From contig NZ_AP023032.1 of assembly GCF_019670105.1 (NCBI RefSeq), positions 3,917,501 to 3,981,500 on the forward strand: a DNA stretch of 64,000 nucleotides. The letters run 5' to 3'. The DNA comes from Agarivorans albus (GTDB lineage Bacteria; Pseudomonadota; Gammaproteobacteria; Enterobacterales; Celerinatantimonadaceae). Made by a program: the position numbers and the translations under genes. The notes below the pieces were generated by a model that did not search any database, had not been told where the DNA came from, and was given only the letters and a program-made list of their open reading frames with translations. Of the stretch, positions 9,766 to 17,955 are shown one piece after another (the stretch's first letter is position 1; each line of letters opens with the position of its first letter).

Positions 9766-11211
9766 TTATCTTAATTCGCTAGACGGTTCCGCCTTCATAA
9801 TAATACTGTCAGAGCTATCTTCACCGACCATCACCCCCAGCATTTTGACCATTTTCTTTTTAGTCTGCCCATCGCACTTGAAAAATAAGTTTACGATCTG
9901 CTCTTCCAACTTCTTATCTGCTTCTAGTCGACCAGCGCGTTCCAAAATATAGGACTCGACTTTTTCCGCTGGTATACGCAACTCATCTGCTGAAAAGACC
10001 ACATAGCCTTGTGTTACGTCTGGGGATCTAGACGTTTTATGATTCATCAGCCTTTTAATGGTGTACGTTCCTACACCAGCCAATTCAGCTAGACTTGCAA
10101 AGGTTCGGCGCAGATCGTGACTCCGAAAGTTAATTGGATTTCCAAGCGCTTCAGCTTGTGCTTCGATCTCCCAGATGGTTTTTTTAGGATCATTAATACA
10201 TTTTTGGGTATTCGCATTTGGGAAAACATATTCACTATCATTTTTCTGTTCTTTCCGGCGTAACAAAATTTTTTTAAGTGACTCAGTAATTGGCAATTCT
10301 AATTCCTGGCCGTTTTTTGTTTGGCTAATCCAAAAATAACCCCCATCGAGTTCTACTCTGCTCCAAGTTAATTGCAGCACTTCAGACCGTCTTAACCCAG
10401 TAAACAAAGTAAACTCCAATGCATCACATATAGCCACACGAGTTAAGTTGTACTCTTCTTCAGCCGTATTTCTCACAAAATCTATGGCATCTAGCCACGT
10501 ACTCAATTGGTGGTTACGAATTCGAGTATTTTTTCGCTCAACATTGTGCCATTGCCGAGTAGTTGATAATACCGACACAGGATTTTCGGGCAGCAGTGGC
10601 TGGTCGTGTTCATCACGATAATAGTCTTTGGAGAAATTGAAAATCGTTCGAAATATTCTGGCCCACAAGTCAGCCTGGGCTTCGCTAGGCCTTCTCATTC
10701 GCTGAACGTCTCCTCGCTCATTCTTCCAAGTAATAGTTCCTCGGGTAATGCTATTGTGCATCTTTTGAATATCGGCTCGACGTATTGCGGCAAGCGGCTT
10801 ATTCAACCAAGCATAAGAGTAGGTAGATAACACGCTGCGATACTGCTTGGCTGTGCGAGGTTGAATTTTTCCCTCTCTACACTCTAAGTAGTTGTCTAAA
10901 GCCTCTTGCAGCGTGACGCCTAAAGAAGCCTGTTTGCGCTTCTCTTGATTTGGATTAATTCCAGTAGCTAATTGCCCTTGAATAATTCTTGCTTGGGATT
11001 TAGCGAGCTCTGGCGAGAGCTCTGGATAATGGCCTAAAGTGACGGTAACACCTTTCCCATTGAAATTTTTTCGCACCCTAAAAACACATAATCCCGTGGG
11101 CATATGCTCTAAAATAAGCCCGTTTACTGCCTTATCCCTATATCGAGTGCGGCGCCGAGGCGGCTTTAGGTTATCAATTTCACGCTTGCTAAACTTAATA
11201 TATCTGCTCAT
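9766..11211 (-). CDS. Tyrosine-type site-specific integrase
   Basis: A protein of about 481 aa with an N-terminal arm-binding region typical of island integrases (LKPPRRRTRYRDKAVNGL) and a catalytic domain with the R...HxxR...Y set: TGLRRSEVLQL for the first Arg, HDLRRTFAS for the His/Arg pair, and MNHKTSRSPDVTQGYV for the last His region and nucleophilic Tyr. The start at 11211 (MSRYIKFSKRE) has AGGA eight bases upstream; the open frame extends 25 codons further without a good ribosome site. It lies about 160 bp from the tRNA-Ile fragment, so it probably recombines at that tRNA. All key residues are present, so it looks intact. Confidence 0.93.
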   Translation of the reverse strand: MSRYIKFSKREIDNLKPPRRRTRYRDKAVNGLILEHMPTGLCVFRVRKNFNGKGVTVTLGHYPELSPELAKSQARIIQGQLATGINPNQEKRKQASLGVTLQEALDNYLECREGKIQPRTAKQYRSVLSTYSYAWLNKPLAAIRRADIQKMHNSITRGTITWKNERGDVQRMRRPSEAQADLWARIFRTIFNFSKDYYRDEHDQPLLPENPVSVLSTTRQWHNVERKNTRIRNHQLSTWLDAIDFVRNTAEEEYNLTRVAICDALEFTLFTGLRRSEVLQLTWSRVELDGGYFWISQTKNGQELELPITESLKKILLRRKEQKNDSEYVFPNANTQKCINDPKKTIWEIEAQAEALGNPINFRSHDLRRTFASLAELAGVGTYTIKRLMNHKTSRSPDVTQGYVVFSADELRIPAEKVESYILERAGRLEADKKLEEQIVNLFFKCDGQTKKKMVKMLGVMVGEDSSDSIIMKAEPSSELR

Positions 11212-11373
11212 ATGAGAAATCCTGTGCCACGTATGTGCCATAAAAGGCGTCAAAAACAGGGTATAAGCATCTATTTTGAATTGCACGAGAGCGAAGATAA
11301 GCGTCGATAAAATACTATAAAATCATATAATTAAGTATGTTCATCAAACTTTATCAACGTTGTTTTCCTCGCG

Positions 11374-11418
11374 CTCATAATCGTTAGGTCCACAGTTCAA
11401 GTCTGTGAAGGGCCACCA
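11374..11418 (+). other. Attachment-site remnant: 3' half of tRNA-Ile(CAU)
   Basis: The sequence runs from a CTCATAA anticodon loop through a perfect T-arm (CACAG/CTGTG with loop TTCAAGT, 11391-11407) to acceptor AAGGGCC, discriminator A and CCA at 11418. This matches the 3' half of the lysidine-modified tRNA-Ile2. Upstream of the anticodon loop neither a complementary stem strand, a D-arm nor a GGCCCTT acceptor strand can be found, so this is not a complete gene. The break at the anticodon loop suggests crossover there. The intact tRNA should be at the other end of the island. Confidence 0.8.
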
Positions 11419-11426
11419 CATACAAA

Positions 11427-11460
11427 GGCGTAGAAGGTTAATACCTACTACGCCTTTTTT
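11427..11460 (+). terminator. Rho-independent terminator after the tRNA fragment
   Basis: The stem GGCGTAG/CTACGCC, extended inward by AGGT/ACCT, is followed by six T residues. It stands directly after the tRNA CCA, so it is probably the original terminator of the tRNA-Ile gene, left on the chromosomal side after island insertion. Confidence 0.85.
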
Positions 11461-11595
11461 GTAAGGTCTGTTCAGCAAACAACAAGCTATTGAGAGTAGC
11501 TGTTAACCGTCACGCCCAAATTTAAGCGTAATAGTGTAGCCTTGTGGTGTTAGTCATTATCTAGGTTTACCAGCAATCATACGCCTCTCGGAACT

Positions 11596-12045
11596 TTAAA
11601 CAGGCAATGGCTGATGATTTTTTACTTCACGTATAGCAAAGCTACTATCTAACTGGCTTACCATAGTTAAGCGTTGTAGCTCCCTCACCCACTTTTCATA
11701 GGCCGCTAAGTCTGCTGTTAATACTTGAAGCAAGTAATCAAAAGCGCCTGATACAGTATGGCAACTGACCACTTCCGGCATGTCTTTTACTGCCGCTTCA
11801 AAGGCCATTACCGGTGCATCTTGGTGCTCCTTTAAACGAACGTGCACAAAGGTGGTAATTTGCAGGCCTAGCTTGGCCTTGTTGAGGTGAGCGCGATAAG
11901 CCTCAATATAGCCTTGCTGCTCAAGTAAGCGTAAACGCCTAGCTACCGGAGACGCCGACAAGCCTACCTGTTCCGCCAACTCTGCTGTAGTAAGCCGACA
12001 GTCACGCTGAATCAAATGTAATAACTCTCGATCAACTTTATTCAT
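11596..12045 (-). CDS. Lrp/AsnC-family transcriptional regulator
   Basis: 149 aa, the usual Lrp/AsnC length. The N-terminal winged helix (DRELLHLIQRDCRLTTAELAEQ) is followed by an RAM/AsnC effector domain containing VSCHTVSGAFDYLLQV, the conserved ligand-pocket region. It is divergent from the exporter and aminotransferase genes starting at 12187, with about 140 bp between the start codons. Local control of that pair by amino-acid ligand is a reasonable inference. The ligand cannot be told from sequence. Confidence 0.93.
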   Translation of the reverse strand: MNKVDRELLHLIQRDCRLTTAELAEQVGLSASPVARRLRLLEQQGYIEAYRAHLNKAKLGLQITTFVHVRLKEHQDAPVMAFEAAVKDMPEVVSCHTVSGAFDYLLQVLTADLAAYEKWVRELQRLTMVSQLDSSFAIREVKNHQPLPV

Positions 12046-12186
12046 CCCACACCACCAGCATTCAAAACCAATATTTATTCAAAGATTAGCAATCTGAGCT
12101 AACAACAAGGCCAAATTTTATTTATTAAGCCTCCGTTAACTAGCCATCATTAGCAACAATACCTTATCTCCATAAGGATATGAATC

Positions 12187-13158
12187 ATGGCTACAACAAG
12201 CACTCCAGCAGGCTTAGCTAATTTGCAGGTTATTCCACTCTTATGCTCCCGCCAACAAAGGCGCTCAGGCTTTATTGCAGCAATTGCAACCATTATTATT
12301 TGGTCCACTTACTTTCTATCTTTGCGTAGTAGCGCTCTTTCACCGCTTAGCGTGCTTGAAATAAGCCTGTTTCGTTATGTCATTCCAGCAGTCCTACTAT
12401 GCCAACTGTTGATAAAACGTTGGTCTAAAATCACTGGGGTAGCTTGGCCTTATTTGTTGGGAATGATTGCCGGAGCTGGATTGCCATTTTTCTTGTGCTC
12501 CGCCATTGCGATGTCTTATACGCCCGTGGCTCAAGGCAGCACACTTGTGCCAGGCGTCGCTCCACTTTTTGTTACCGCCATTGCGGTATTGGTATTTAAG
12601 CAGCCCTTTGAGCGTTATAAGAAAATAGGTTTAACCGCCATCTTTGTTGGAGTATTGCTGCTGTTAGCTAACAGCTTTAGCCAATCCAGCAGCCAGCAGC
12701 TACTTGGGCAAGCAATGTTTTTATGCGCGAGCTTGTTGTGGGCAATTTTTACTTTGTCTGCCCGCCAAAGTAGTCTTAGCCCACTAGAGACAGCAGCGAT
12801 AATTACCGTTCCTAATGGCCTCATACTTATAATTTATACTTGGCTAAACCCAAACCATAACTGGGGTGCAGGGCACGTTCCCATTTCCGAGTTGCTCAGT
12901 CACATGCTGATTCAAGGTATTATTGTTGGGCTACTAGCAAGCTGTTGTTATAGCTTTGCCATTAGCCGCTTAGGCGCAGAGTTAAGCTCGGCCTTGGGCT
13001 CACTCACCCCAGTATTAGCATCGCTGCTGGCCTTTTGGCTGTTTGCTGAAAACCTCGACCCACTAACAATATTCGGTATTATAAGCACTGTCATTGGCGT
13101 TGTGATTGCCAGTGGATATAAGCCAAGCAAAGCGCCTGCATTACACCTTAAGGAATAA
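12187..13158 (+). CDS. DMT-family (EamA) transporter
   Basis: 323 aa with about ten hydrophobic segments forming two EamA repeats, the drug/metabolite transporter fold. Members export amino acids, purines or other small metabolites through the inner membrane. An AAGGA ribosome site precedes the ATG. The aminotransferase gene starts two bases after its stop, so they form one operon, and a divergent Lrp-type gene suggests amino-acid-linked control. Export of an amino acid or its keto-acid product is plausible but unproven. Confidence 0.88.
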   Translation: MATTSTPAGLANLQVIPLLCSRQQRRSGFIAAIATIIIWSTYFLSLRSSALSPLSVLEISLFRYVIPAVLLCQLLIKRWSKITGVAWPYLLGMIAGAGLPFFLCSAIAMSYTPVAQGSTLVPGVAPLFVTAIAVLVFKQPFERYKKIGLTAIFVGVLLLLANSFSQSSSQQLLGQAMFLCASLLWAIFTLSARQSSLSPLETAAIITVPNGLILIIYTWLNPNHNWGAGHVPISELLSHMLIQGIIVGLLASCCYSFAISRLGAELSSALGSLTPVLASLLAFWLFAENLDPLTIFGIISTVIGVVIASGYKPSKAPALHLKE

Positions 13159-13160
13159 CC

Positions 13161-14345
13161 ATGTTTGCTAATCTTCCAGCCGCAAAAGATGATCCTATTT
13201 TGTCATTAGGCTTAGCCTTTAAAGATGACCCTCGCAGCGACAAAATTGACCTAGGAATAGGGGTTTACCGTAACGAACACGGCGCTACGCCGGTAATGAA
13301 AGCGGTAAGTATTGCTCAGCAACGTTTATTGGATCAGCAAACCACTCAGGCCTATATTGGCTTAGCGGGGAACGCCAGTTACAACCAAGCCATGTTAGGC
13401 TTATTGCTTAATGGCACCGACGCTTTTTCACGGGCGATAGCCATGCAAACCCCAGGGGCCAGCGGCGCATTACGTTTACTGGCCGATCTTATCGCCAGCG
13501 CCAAACCGAACGCCAAAGTATGGCTGTCTAACCCCAGCTATGTGAACCACCAACCCATAATGCAGGCAGCAGGTTTGGATGTGGGTTTTTACCCCTATTT
13601 CGACCCTGTTAGCAAGCAAGTTGACGAGCCAGCGATGTTAGAGCAAATCGCTAAGCTAGGGCCTAATGACGTATTGCTATTGCATGGCTGCTGTCACAAC
13701 CCCACTGGCGCTGACATCTCTTTTTCTGCTTGGCAAAGCATTACTGAACTTGCACTCAAAAATGGCTTTTTGCCTTTTGTTGATTTGGCTTACCAAGGCT
13801 TTGGCCAAGGTTTAATGGACGATATCCTAGGCTTACAACATCTCGCTCAACAAGTCCCAGAGCTGCTGATTGCCAGCTCAAACTCAAAAAGCTTCGGTTT
13901 GTATCGTGAACGCAGTGGTGTAGCCATAGTAGTGGGAGAAACCTTACAACAAGCCACCAATGCCCGTGGAAAACTATTTGAGCTTGCACGTCGCAGCTAC
14001 ACCATGCCACCCAACTGGGGTGCAGCTATTGTGGCCGAGATCCTAAACGATGCTCAGCTAAGCCAACAATGGCAGCAAGAGCTAAATCAAATGAGCCAAC
14101 GCATGCGTGATTTACGCCAATGCTTAGCGCAGGAGTTTGCCCTGCAATCGGGCAGCGATCGCTTTAATTATCTAACCCAGCATCAAGGCATGTTTTCATT
14201 AACCGGGTTTAACCAGCTACAACTTGAGCAACTGCGCGAGCAGCACGCTATTTACATAGTGAGTGGTGGCAGAATAAACGTAGCAGGTTTAGCCAAAACC
14301 TTTATCCCACGTTTAGTGGAGTCCTGTTTAGCGGTAGGTGTTTAA
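13161..14345 (+). CDS. Aspartate/aromatic amino-acid aminotransferase (class I)
   Basis: 394 aa, close to AspC/TyrB length. It shows the family landmarks in order: GVYRNEHGATPVM near residue 35, HGCCHNPTGAD, the PLP-contact stretch PFVDLAYQGFGQG, and SNSKSFGLYRERSG with the Schiff-base lysine. It transfers amino groups between Asp or aromatic amino acids and 2-oxoglutarate in the cytoplasm. It is the second gene of the operon with the DMT exporter and is followed by a strong terminator. Which amino acid is preferred cannot be decided here. Confidence 0.9.
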   Translation: MFANLPAAKDDPILSLGLAFKDDPRSDKIDLGIGVYRNEHGATPVMKAVSIAQQRLLDQQTTQAYIGLAGNASYNQAMLGLLLNGTDAFSRAIAMQTPGASGALRLLADLIASAKPNAKVWLSNPSYVNHQPIMQAAGLDVGFYPYFDPVSKQVDEPAMLEQIAKLGPNDVLLLHGCCHNPTGADISFSAWQSITELALKNGFLPFVDLAYQGFGQGLMDDILGLQHLAQQVPELLIASSNSKSFGLYRERSGVAIVVGETLQQATNARGKLFELARRSYTMPPNWGAAIVAEILNDAQLSQQWQQELNQMSQRMRDLRQCLAQEFALQSGSDRFNYLTQHQGMFSLTGFNQLQLEQLREQHAIYIVSGGRINVAGLAKTFIPRLVESCLAVGV

Positions 14346-14383
14346 GGCTTTAGCAAACAGCTAATATCCACCAACTATAAACG

Positions 14384-14413
14384 AAAAAGGCTAGCAAATT
14401 GCTAGCCTTTTTT
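14384..14413. terminator. Bidirectional terminator
   Basis: Arms AAAAAGGCTAGC and GCTAGCCTTTTTT around a five-base loop. It stands between two convergent genes and has A/T runs on both sides, so it can work in both directions. Confidence 0.9.
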
Positions 14414-14427
14414 ATAAAACAAACAGA

Positions 14428-16233
14428 CTATGCGGGAGATTTAGCCTTGGCTTTTAAGGCTAACTCCAGCTTGTCATTGAGTGTTACGTTCGCTTGGCTA
14501 AGTTGACTAATATCTTGGTGCGCTTCAGCAATTTCTCGTTGTAGCTGACGATTAGCTAACTCACCGGCTTTTAGCTTGTCTTCCAGCTCGTTTAGTTGCC
14601 CCTGCAAGTTACCACTGTCAATTTGAGCATCAAGGATTTGCTCATCTAGCTGGCTCAAGGCTTGCTTAGTTAACGAGTGCCCTTGTTGCTCTTTTCGGTA
14701 GTTAGATTCGAGCGTTACCAATTGCTGCTTGAGCTCTTTAAGTTGATGCTCCTTATCCAATAAGCGGCTATCCGTATCTGCCATGCTATTGCTTAACTCA
14801 AGCTGAGAGTTAGCTGCTGCAAGTTGCTTACGAATTTGGTCTAACTCGGAAGTAGCTTCTAGGTATTTAGATTCTACTTTTTCTACTCGCTCACGCAGCT
14901 CTTGTTCTTGTTGCTGCGTTTTCTCTAGTTCTGGAAGTACTTGCTCTAGCTGAGCTTCTGCGCTTCGACTCACAGTATCTAAAGCCTGTTTATCACCACG
15001 CAACTCTTCTAGTTCTTGGTTCACAATCTGTTGTTGCTGAGTTAACTCTTGAATTGTTTGGGCATCTTCCAAACAACGCTGCTCTAATGCAATCAGCTTT
15101 TGAGAAAGCTCTTCTTCACGTTCCGCTGCGGCTGCTAATTCACTGCCATCGGCAGCTTGTTCTTGCAGCTCAGAATGAGCTTGCTTAGCTGCGGCTAACT
15201 CTTGGCTTAGTTGCTCGACTTGTTCTGCTAGTTGCTGCTGCTCTTCACGCTGTTGGTCACTTTGCTGCTGTAATGTTTGGCTTTGTGTATCCCGCTCTTG
15301 CAATTGTTTCTGCTGTTGTTCAAGACTTGTTTGTAGCTCTTGATTGGTGGCCTCTAAGCCTTGCTTAGTTTTCACCAAGCTAGTCATTCGCTCACTTACA
15401 TCACAGTGTTCTTCGGTAAGCTGTTTGGTTAGCGCTAACTCTTTGTCTAGAGCTTCACTCATTTCTCCCAATTGCTTGCGCAAAGCCTGTTCCACTTCAG
15501 TTTGCTGTTGCTGGGCTTCTTTACCATTTTGCTGGTAAGCCTCTAGCTCTTGTTGATTCTCTTGTAGCTGCTGCTCAAGTTCTAGCTTTGCTACCTGCAA
15601 GGTCTGTAAGGTTTGCTGGTCATTTTCTGCTGCTTGTAGCTCAGCTTGAAGGCTTTGAACTTGTTGCTCAAGCTGTTGATACTGCTCCTGGTAGCTTTGA
15701 GTGCTTTGTTCGCTATCATGTAGGGCTCGCTGTGCGTCTTTAAGCTGCTGAACCTGCTCTTCACTTTGTTGTTTAGACTTATCTAACTCACCAAAAAGCT
15801 CGCTAGTTTTGGCTGCTGCTTGCTCTAATTTTTCACGCAGTTCTTGGCACTCTTGCTCGGCACTTTTTTGTAGCTTTGCGGCTTCATCAAGTTGCTGGCG
15901 GTGCGCCACAATAAGGGTCTCGCGGCCTTCTTCCCAGCCTTGCTGTTTTTCTTGGGTAAGCCGCTCGATTCTTGCTTCTGTTGATTGCGCCAACTGCACA
16001 AACCAATCATTTAGTGAATTAGCGAAACCGTTCGGCAATTGCGCAATAGCATGTTGCTGCTGATAAGTTTTAGTGAGCTGTTTTTGAGCACTGGCTTTAG
16101 CCTGCTCAATAAGCTGTTGAGAGGGGGGCTCTCCATTATGCTCGGTTAAAAAATCCACCAAGAATGCTTCATCAAATGAGCCGCCTTCAGCGAGCATTTG
16201 GTGAACCAAGAAATCTATATTTTCAGCGTCCAT
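14428..16233 (-). CDS. Glutamine-rich long coiled-coil protein
   Basis: About 601 aa. After an N-terminal 90 residues with some globular character (MDAENIDFLVHQMLAEGGSF) nearly the whole chain is heptad-like coiled coil very rich in Gln, Glu and Leu. There is no signal peptide, membrane segment or ATPase motif, so it is probably cytoplasmic and structural. I chose the ATG at 16233 because GGGAAAGG lies just upstream; the frame extends 22 codons further without support. Similarity to SMC-like proteins in a search would reflect coiled-coil composition. I do not recognise a family. Confidence 0.8.
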   Translation of the reverse strand: MDAENIDFLVHQMLAEGGSFDEAFLVDFLTEHNGEPPSQQLIEQAKASAQKQLTKTYQQQHAIAQLPNGFANSLNDWFVQLAQSTEARIERLTQEKQQGWEEGRETLIVAHRQQLDEAAKLQKSAEQECQELREKLEQAAAKTSELFGELDKSKQQSEEQVQQLKDAQRALHDSEQSTQSYQEQYQQLEQQVQSLQAELQAAENDQQTLQTLQVAKLELEQQLQENQQELEAYQQNGKEAQQQQTEVEQALRKQLGEMSEALDKELALTKQLTEEHCDVSERMTSLVKTKQGLEATNQELQTSLEQQQKQLQERDTQSQTLQQQSDQQREEQQQLAEQVEQLSQELAAAKQAHSELQEQAADGSELAAAAEREEELSQKLIALEQRCLEDAQTIQELTQQQQIVNQELEELRGDKQALDTVSRSAEAQLEQVLPELEKTQQQEQELRERVEKVESKYLEATSELDQIRKQLAAANSQLELSNSMADTDSRLLDKEHQLKELKQQLVTLESNYRKEQQGHSLTKQALSQLDEQILDAQIDSGNLQGQLNELEDKLKAGELANRQLQREIAEAHQDISQLSQANVTLNDKLELALKAKAKSPA

Positions 16234-16574
16234 GACCTTTCCCTTTGGGTTTGTTCGCAACAAACCCAACACTACTATGTTGGTGGCAATCATAACCACC
16301 TATCACTATTGATTAGCGGCACTATACCAATCAGCCAATCAAAGGTGCAATCAACAGGCATTAAAACAGTTAAGGTAATCATACTATTGTGGTACTAACT
16401 GAGTTAAATCATGCTCAACCCGCAAAAAGCACGTCTTCAAAACAACTTAAAAGCGCAGCAATTATTTGTATTTACAAATCCATCACCTAATATTTAAGCT
16501 GAAAGGTTTATATTGAGTTATTCATTTAGAAATAAGATCAACAGTTAAGCTACTGGTGACTCTATGGTGTTAGT
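16234..16574. other. Intergenic region between divergent genes
   Basis: About 340 AT-rich bases between the coiled-coil gene and the degenerate GGDEF gene. It must contain both promoters. I see no clear operator, hairpin or small gene in it. Confidence 0.4.
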
Positions 16575-17789
16575 ATGACTGATAAAGATCTCATAAAGCA
16601 ATTACAGGGCTTTCCTCTCGCCTGGCACTGGGTTCGAAACAACAGCCAAGTACATTGCGATAGACCTTTAATTGATGCCTTATCGTACCCCAGCGAACAG
16701 CAATTAAGCTTAAAACAGTTAATTAGCCGTTTAGAAGCCGAGCAAATCACTTATTTGCAGCGCGCGATTTTCGATTCTCAGAACCAGCAACAAACTTTAG
16801 AGCTAAACCTGATTTTTAATATCAAAGGTAAACGCTATATTGGCCAAGTATTAATTTGGCGAGAACAAATAAACCAAGTAAACGGCTCCATCGAGTTTAT
16901 TCTGCCCTTACTGAGTAAAGCTGAAGAACGAGAGTTAATTCAAGAACACTTAAGCGCAGAACTCATTCCTGCAGTGATCTGCAATCAAAATGATACGATT
17001 ATTTGGCTCAATCAAGCAGCTTGCACCTCGTTACAACAAACCAGTTACCAATTGCTTGCCAGTAAAGTGGTTCACTCCGATGCCGATGAAAACGGCAAGG
17101 TTAAGCACTACATTAAAAGCCTTGGTGGCCAGCGAGTACCGCTAGATGCTCGTTTAAAAAGCATCCATACTAACGCCCCAAAACGACGCTTTACCCTTTA
17201 TCAACTGGTTGCCGAATTAGCCCCTCAACAACAGCAGGTTTGGAATAGCGAAGCTAAATTTTCTCAACAACTGGCACTGGCTCAAAAGAAACTATCAAGG
17301 CAAGAAACATTAATCGTTTTTGCGCTAAAACTAGAACATCAAAATGAAGAAGCAAGCCTACGCCTTAAACAGCTATTGCTGGGTAATTTAAAAAAACTCA
17401 ACCAAGCCATATCAATAGGTTTTTTAGGCAAAGGAGCCATTTCTGGCTTCTTAAGTGCGCCCAAAAAGCTACAACTTATTCAGCAACGTTTAAATAAAGC
17501 TATCACCCAATTATTGAAACCCAACGACCAAGCCAGCTTGGGGGCTATCCAAAGCCAAATGGGAGTATCGGTAATGGGTATCGATGCCAGCAATAGCCAA
17601 CAGGCTATCAATCATGCACAAAAAGCAATGATAAACGCCGAGCCAAAACCGCTAGACCAACTTGCCCAACAAGCCAGCTTTTTTGACTCACGCCTAAACC
17701 AAGCTCGAGACAGGCTCAATCAATCTGCAATTCCGAAGAATAGTAAGCCAAGTAATAAAGGCGACCTGTACATCGATCTTAGTGACTAA
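16575..17789 (+). CDS. PAS-like protein with degenerate GGDEF domain
   Basis: 404 aa, no signal peptide or membrane segment. The N-terminal 220 residues look like one or two PAS-type folds (VICNQNDTIIWLNQAACTSL is a typical PAS start). The C-terminal part follows a diguanylate-cyclase fold in outline: the position of the GGDEF signature is occupied by GFLGKGAISGFL near residue 285, and the late conserved stretch appears as GVSVMGIDAS followed by INHAQKAMINAE. Without GG(D/E)EF it should be unable to make c-di-GMP. The assignment of a degenerate GGDEF domain is my reading of spacing and is moderately sure. The ribosome site is weak. Confidence 0.65.
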   Translation: MTDKDLIKQLQGFPLAWHWVRNNSQVHCDRPLIDALSYPSEQQLSLKQLISRLEAEQITYLQRAIFDSQNQQQTLELNLIFNIKGKRYIGQVLIWREQINQVNGSIEFILPLLSKAEERELIQEHLSAELIPAVICNQNDTIIWLNQAACTSLQQTSYQLLASKVVHSDADENGKVKHYIKSLGGQRVPLDARLKSIHTNAPKRRFTLYQLVAELAPQQQQVWNSEAKFSQQLALAQKKLSRQETLIVFALKLEHQNEEASLRLKQLLLGNLKKLNQAISIGFLGKGAISGFLSAPKKLQLIQQRLNKAITQLLKPNDQASLGAIQSQMGVSVMGIDASNSQQAINHAQKAMINAEPKPLDQLAQQASFFDSRLNQARDRLNQSAIPKNSKPSNKGDLYIDLSD

Positions 17790-17955
17790 TCTTAGCCGCA
17801 CGCACTCTACTTTTGATAATTCTGAACCAACCAAATAGTTTGCTATCTAAATACGGCAACTTATTAAAAAAACTCACTTTATTCGCTACATGGCGCTATG
17901 ATTAAAGACATTAAGTGCTATAACAAATATATCTTTATTGAAAGAAAGGCCAATG

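Larger units (their letters stand above)
1..11418. mobile_element. Right part of an integrative genomic island in tRNA-Ile(CAU)
   Basis: The segment runs from the window edge to a duplicated tRNA 3' end at 11374-11418. It contains a tyrosine integrase next to that boundary, a small unknown gene, dptFGH and a phosphorothioate-dependent HNH nuclease, all on the minus strand. A tRNA 3' fragment lacking a matching 5' half beside an integrase is the usual footprint of tRNA-targeted integration. The other end, the intact tRNA and any further cargo lie left of the window. The right boundary is well supported; the left extent is unknown. Confidence 0.8.

Noticed and set aside
11341-11418. Intact tRNA gene
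   Set aside because: No D-arm, no 5' acceptor strand and no anticodon-stem partner upstream of the CTCATAA loop.
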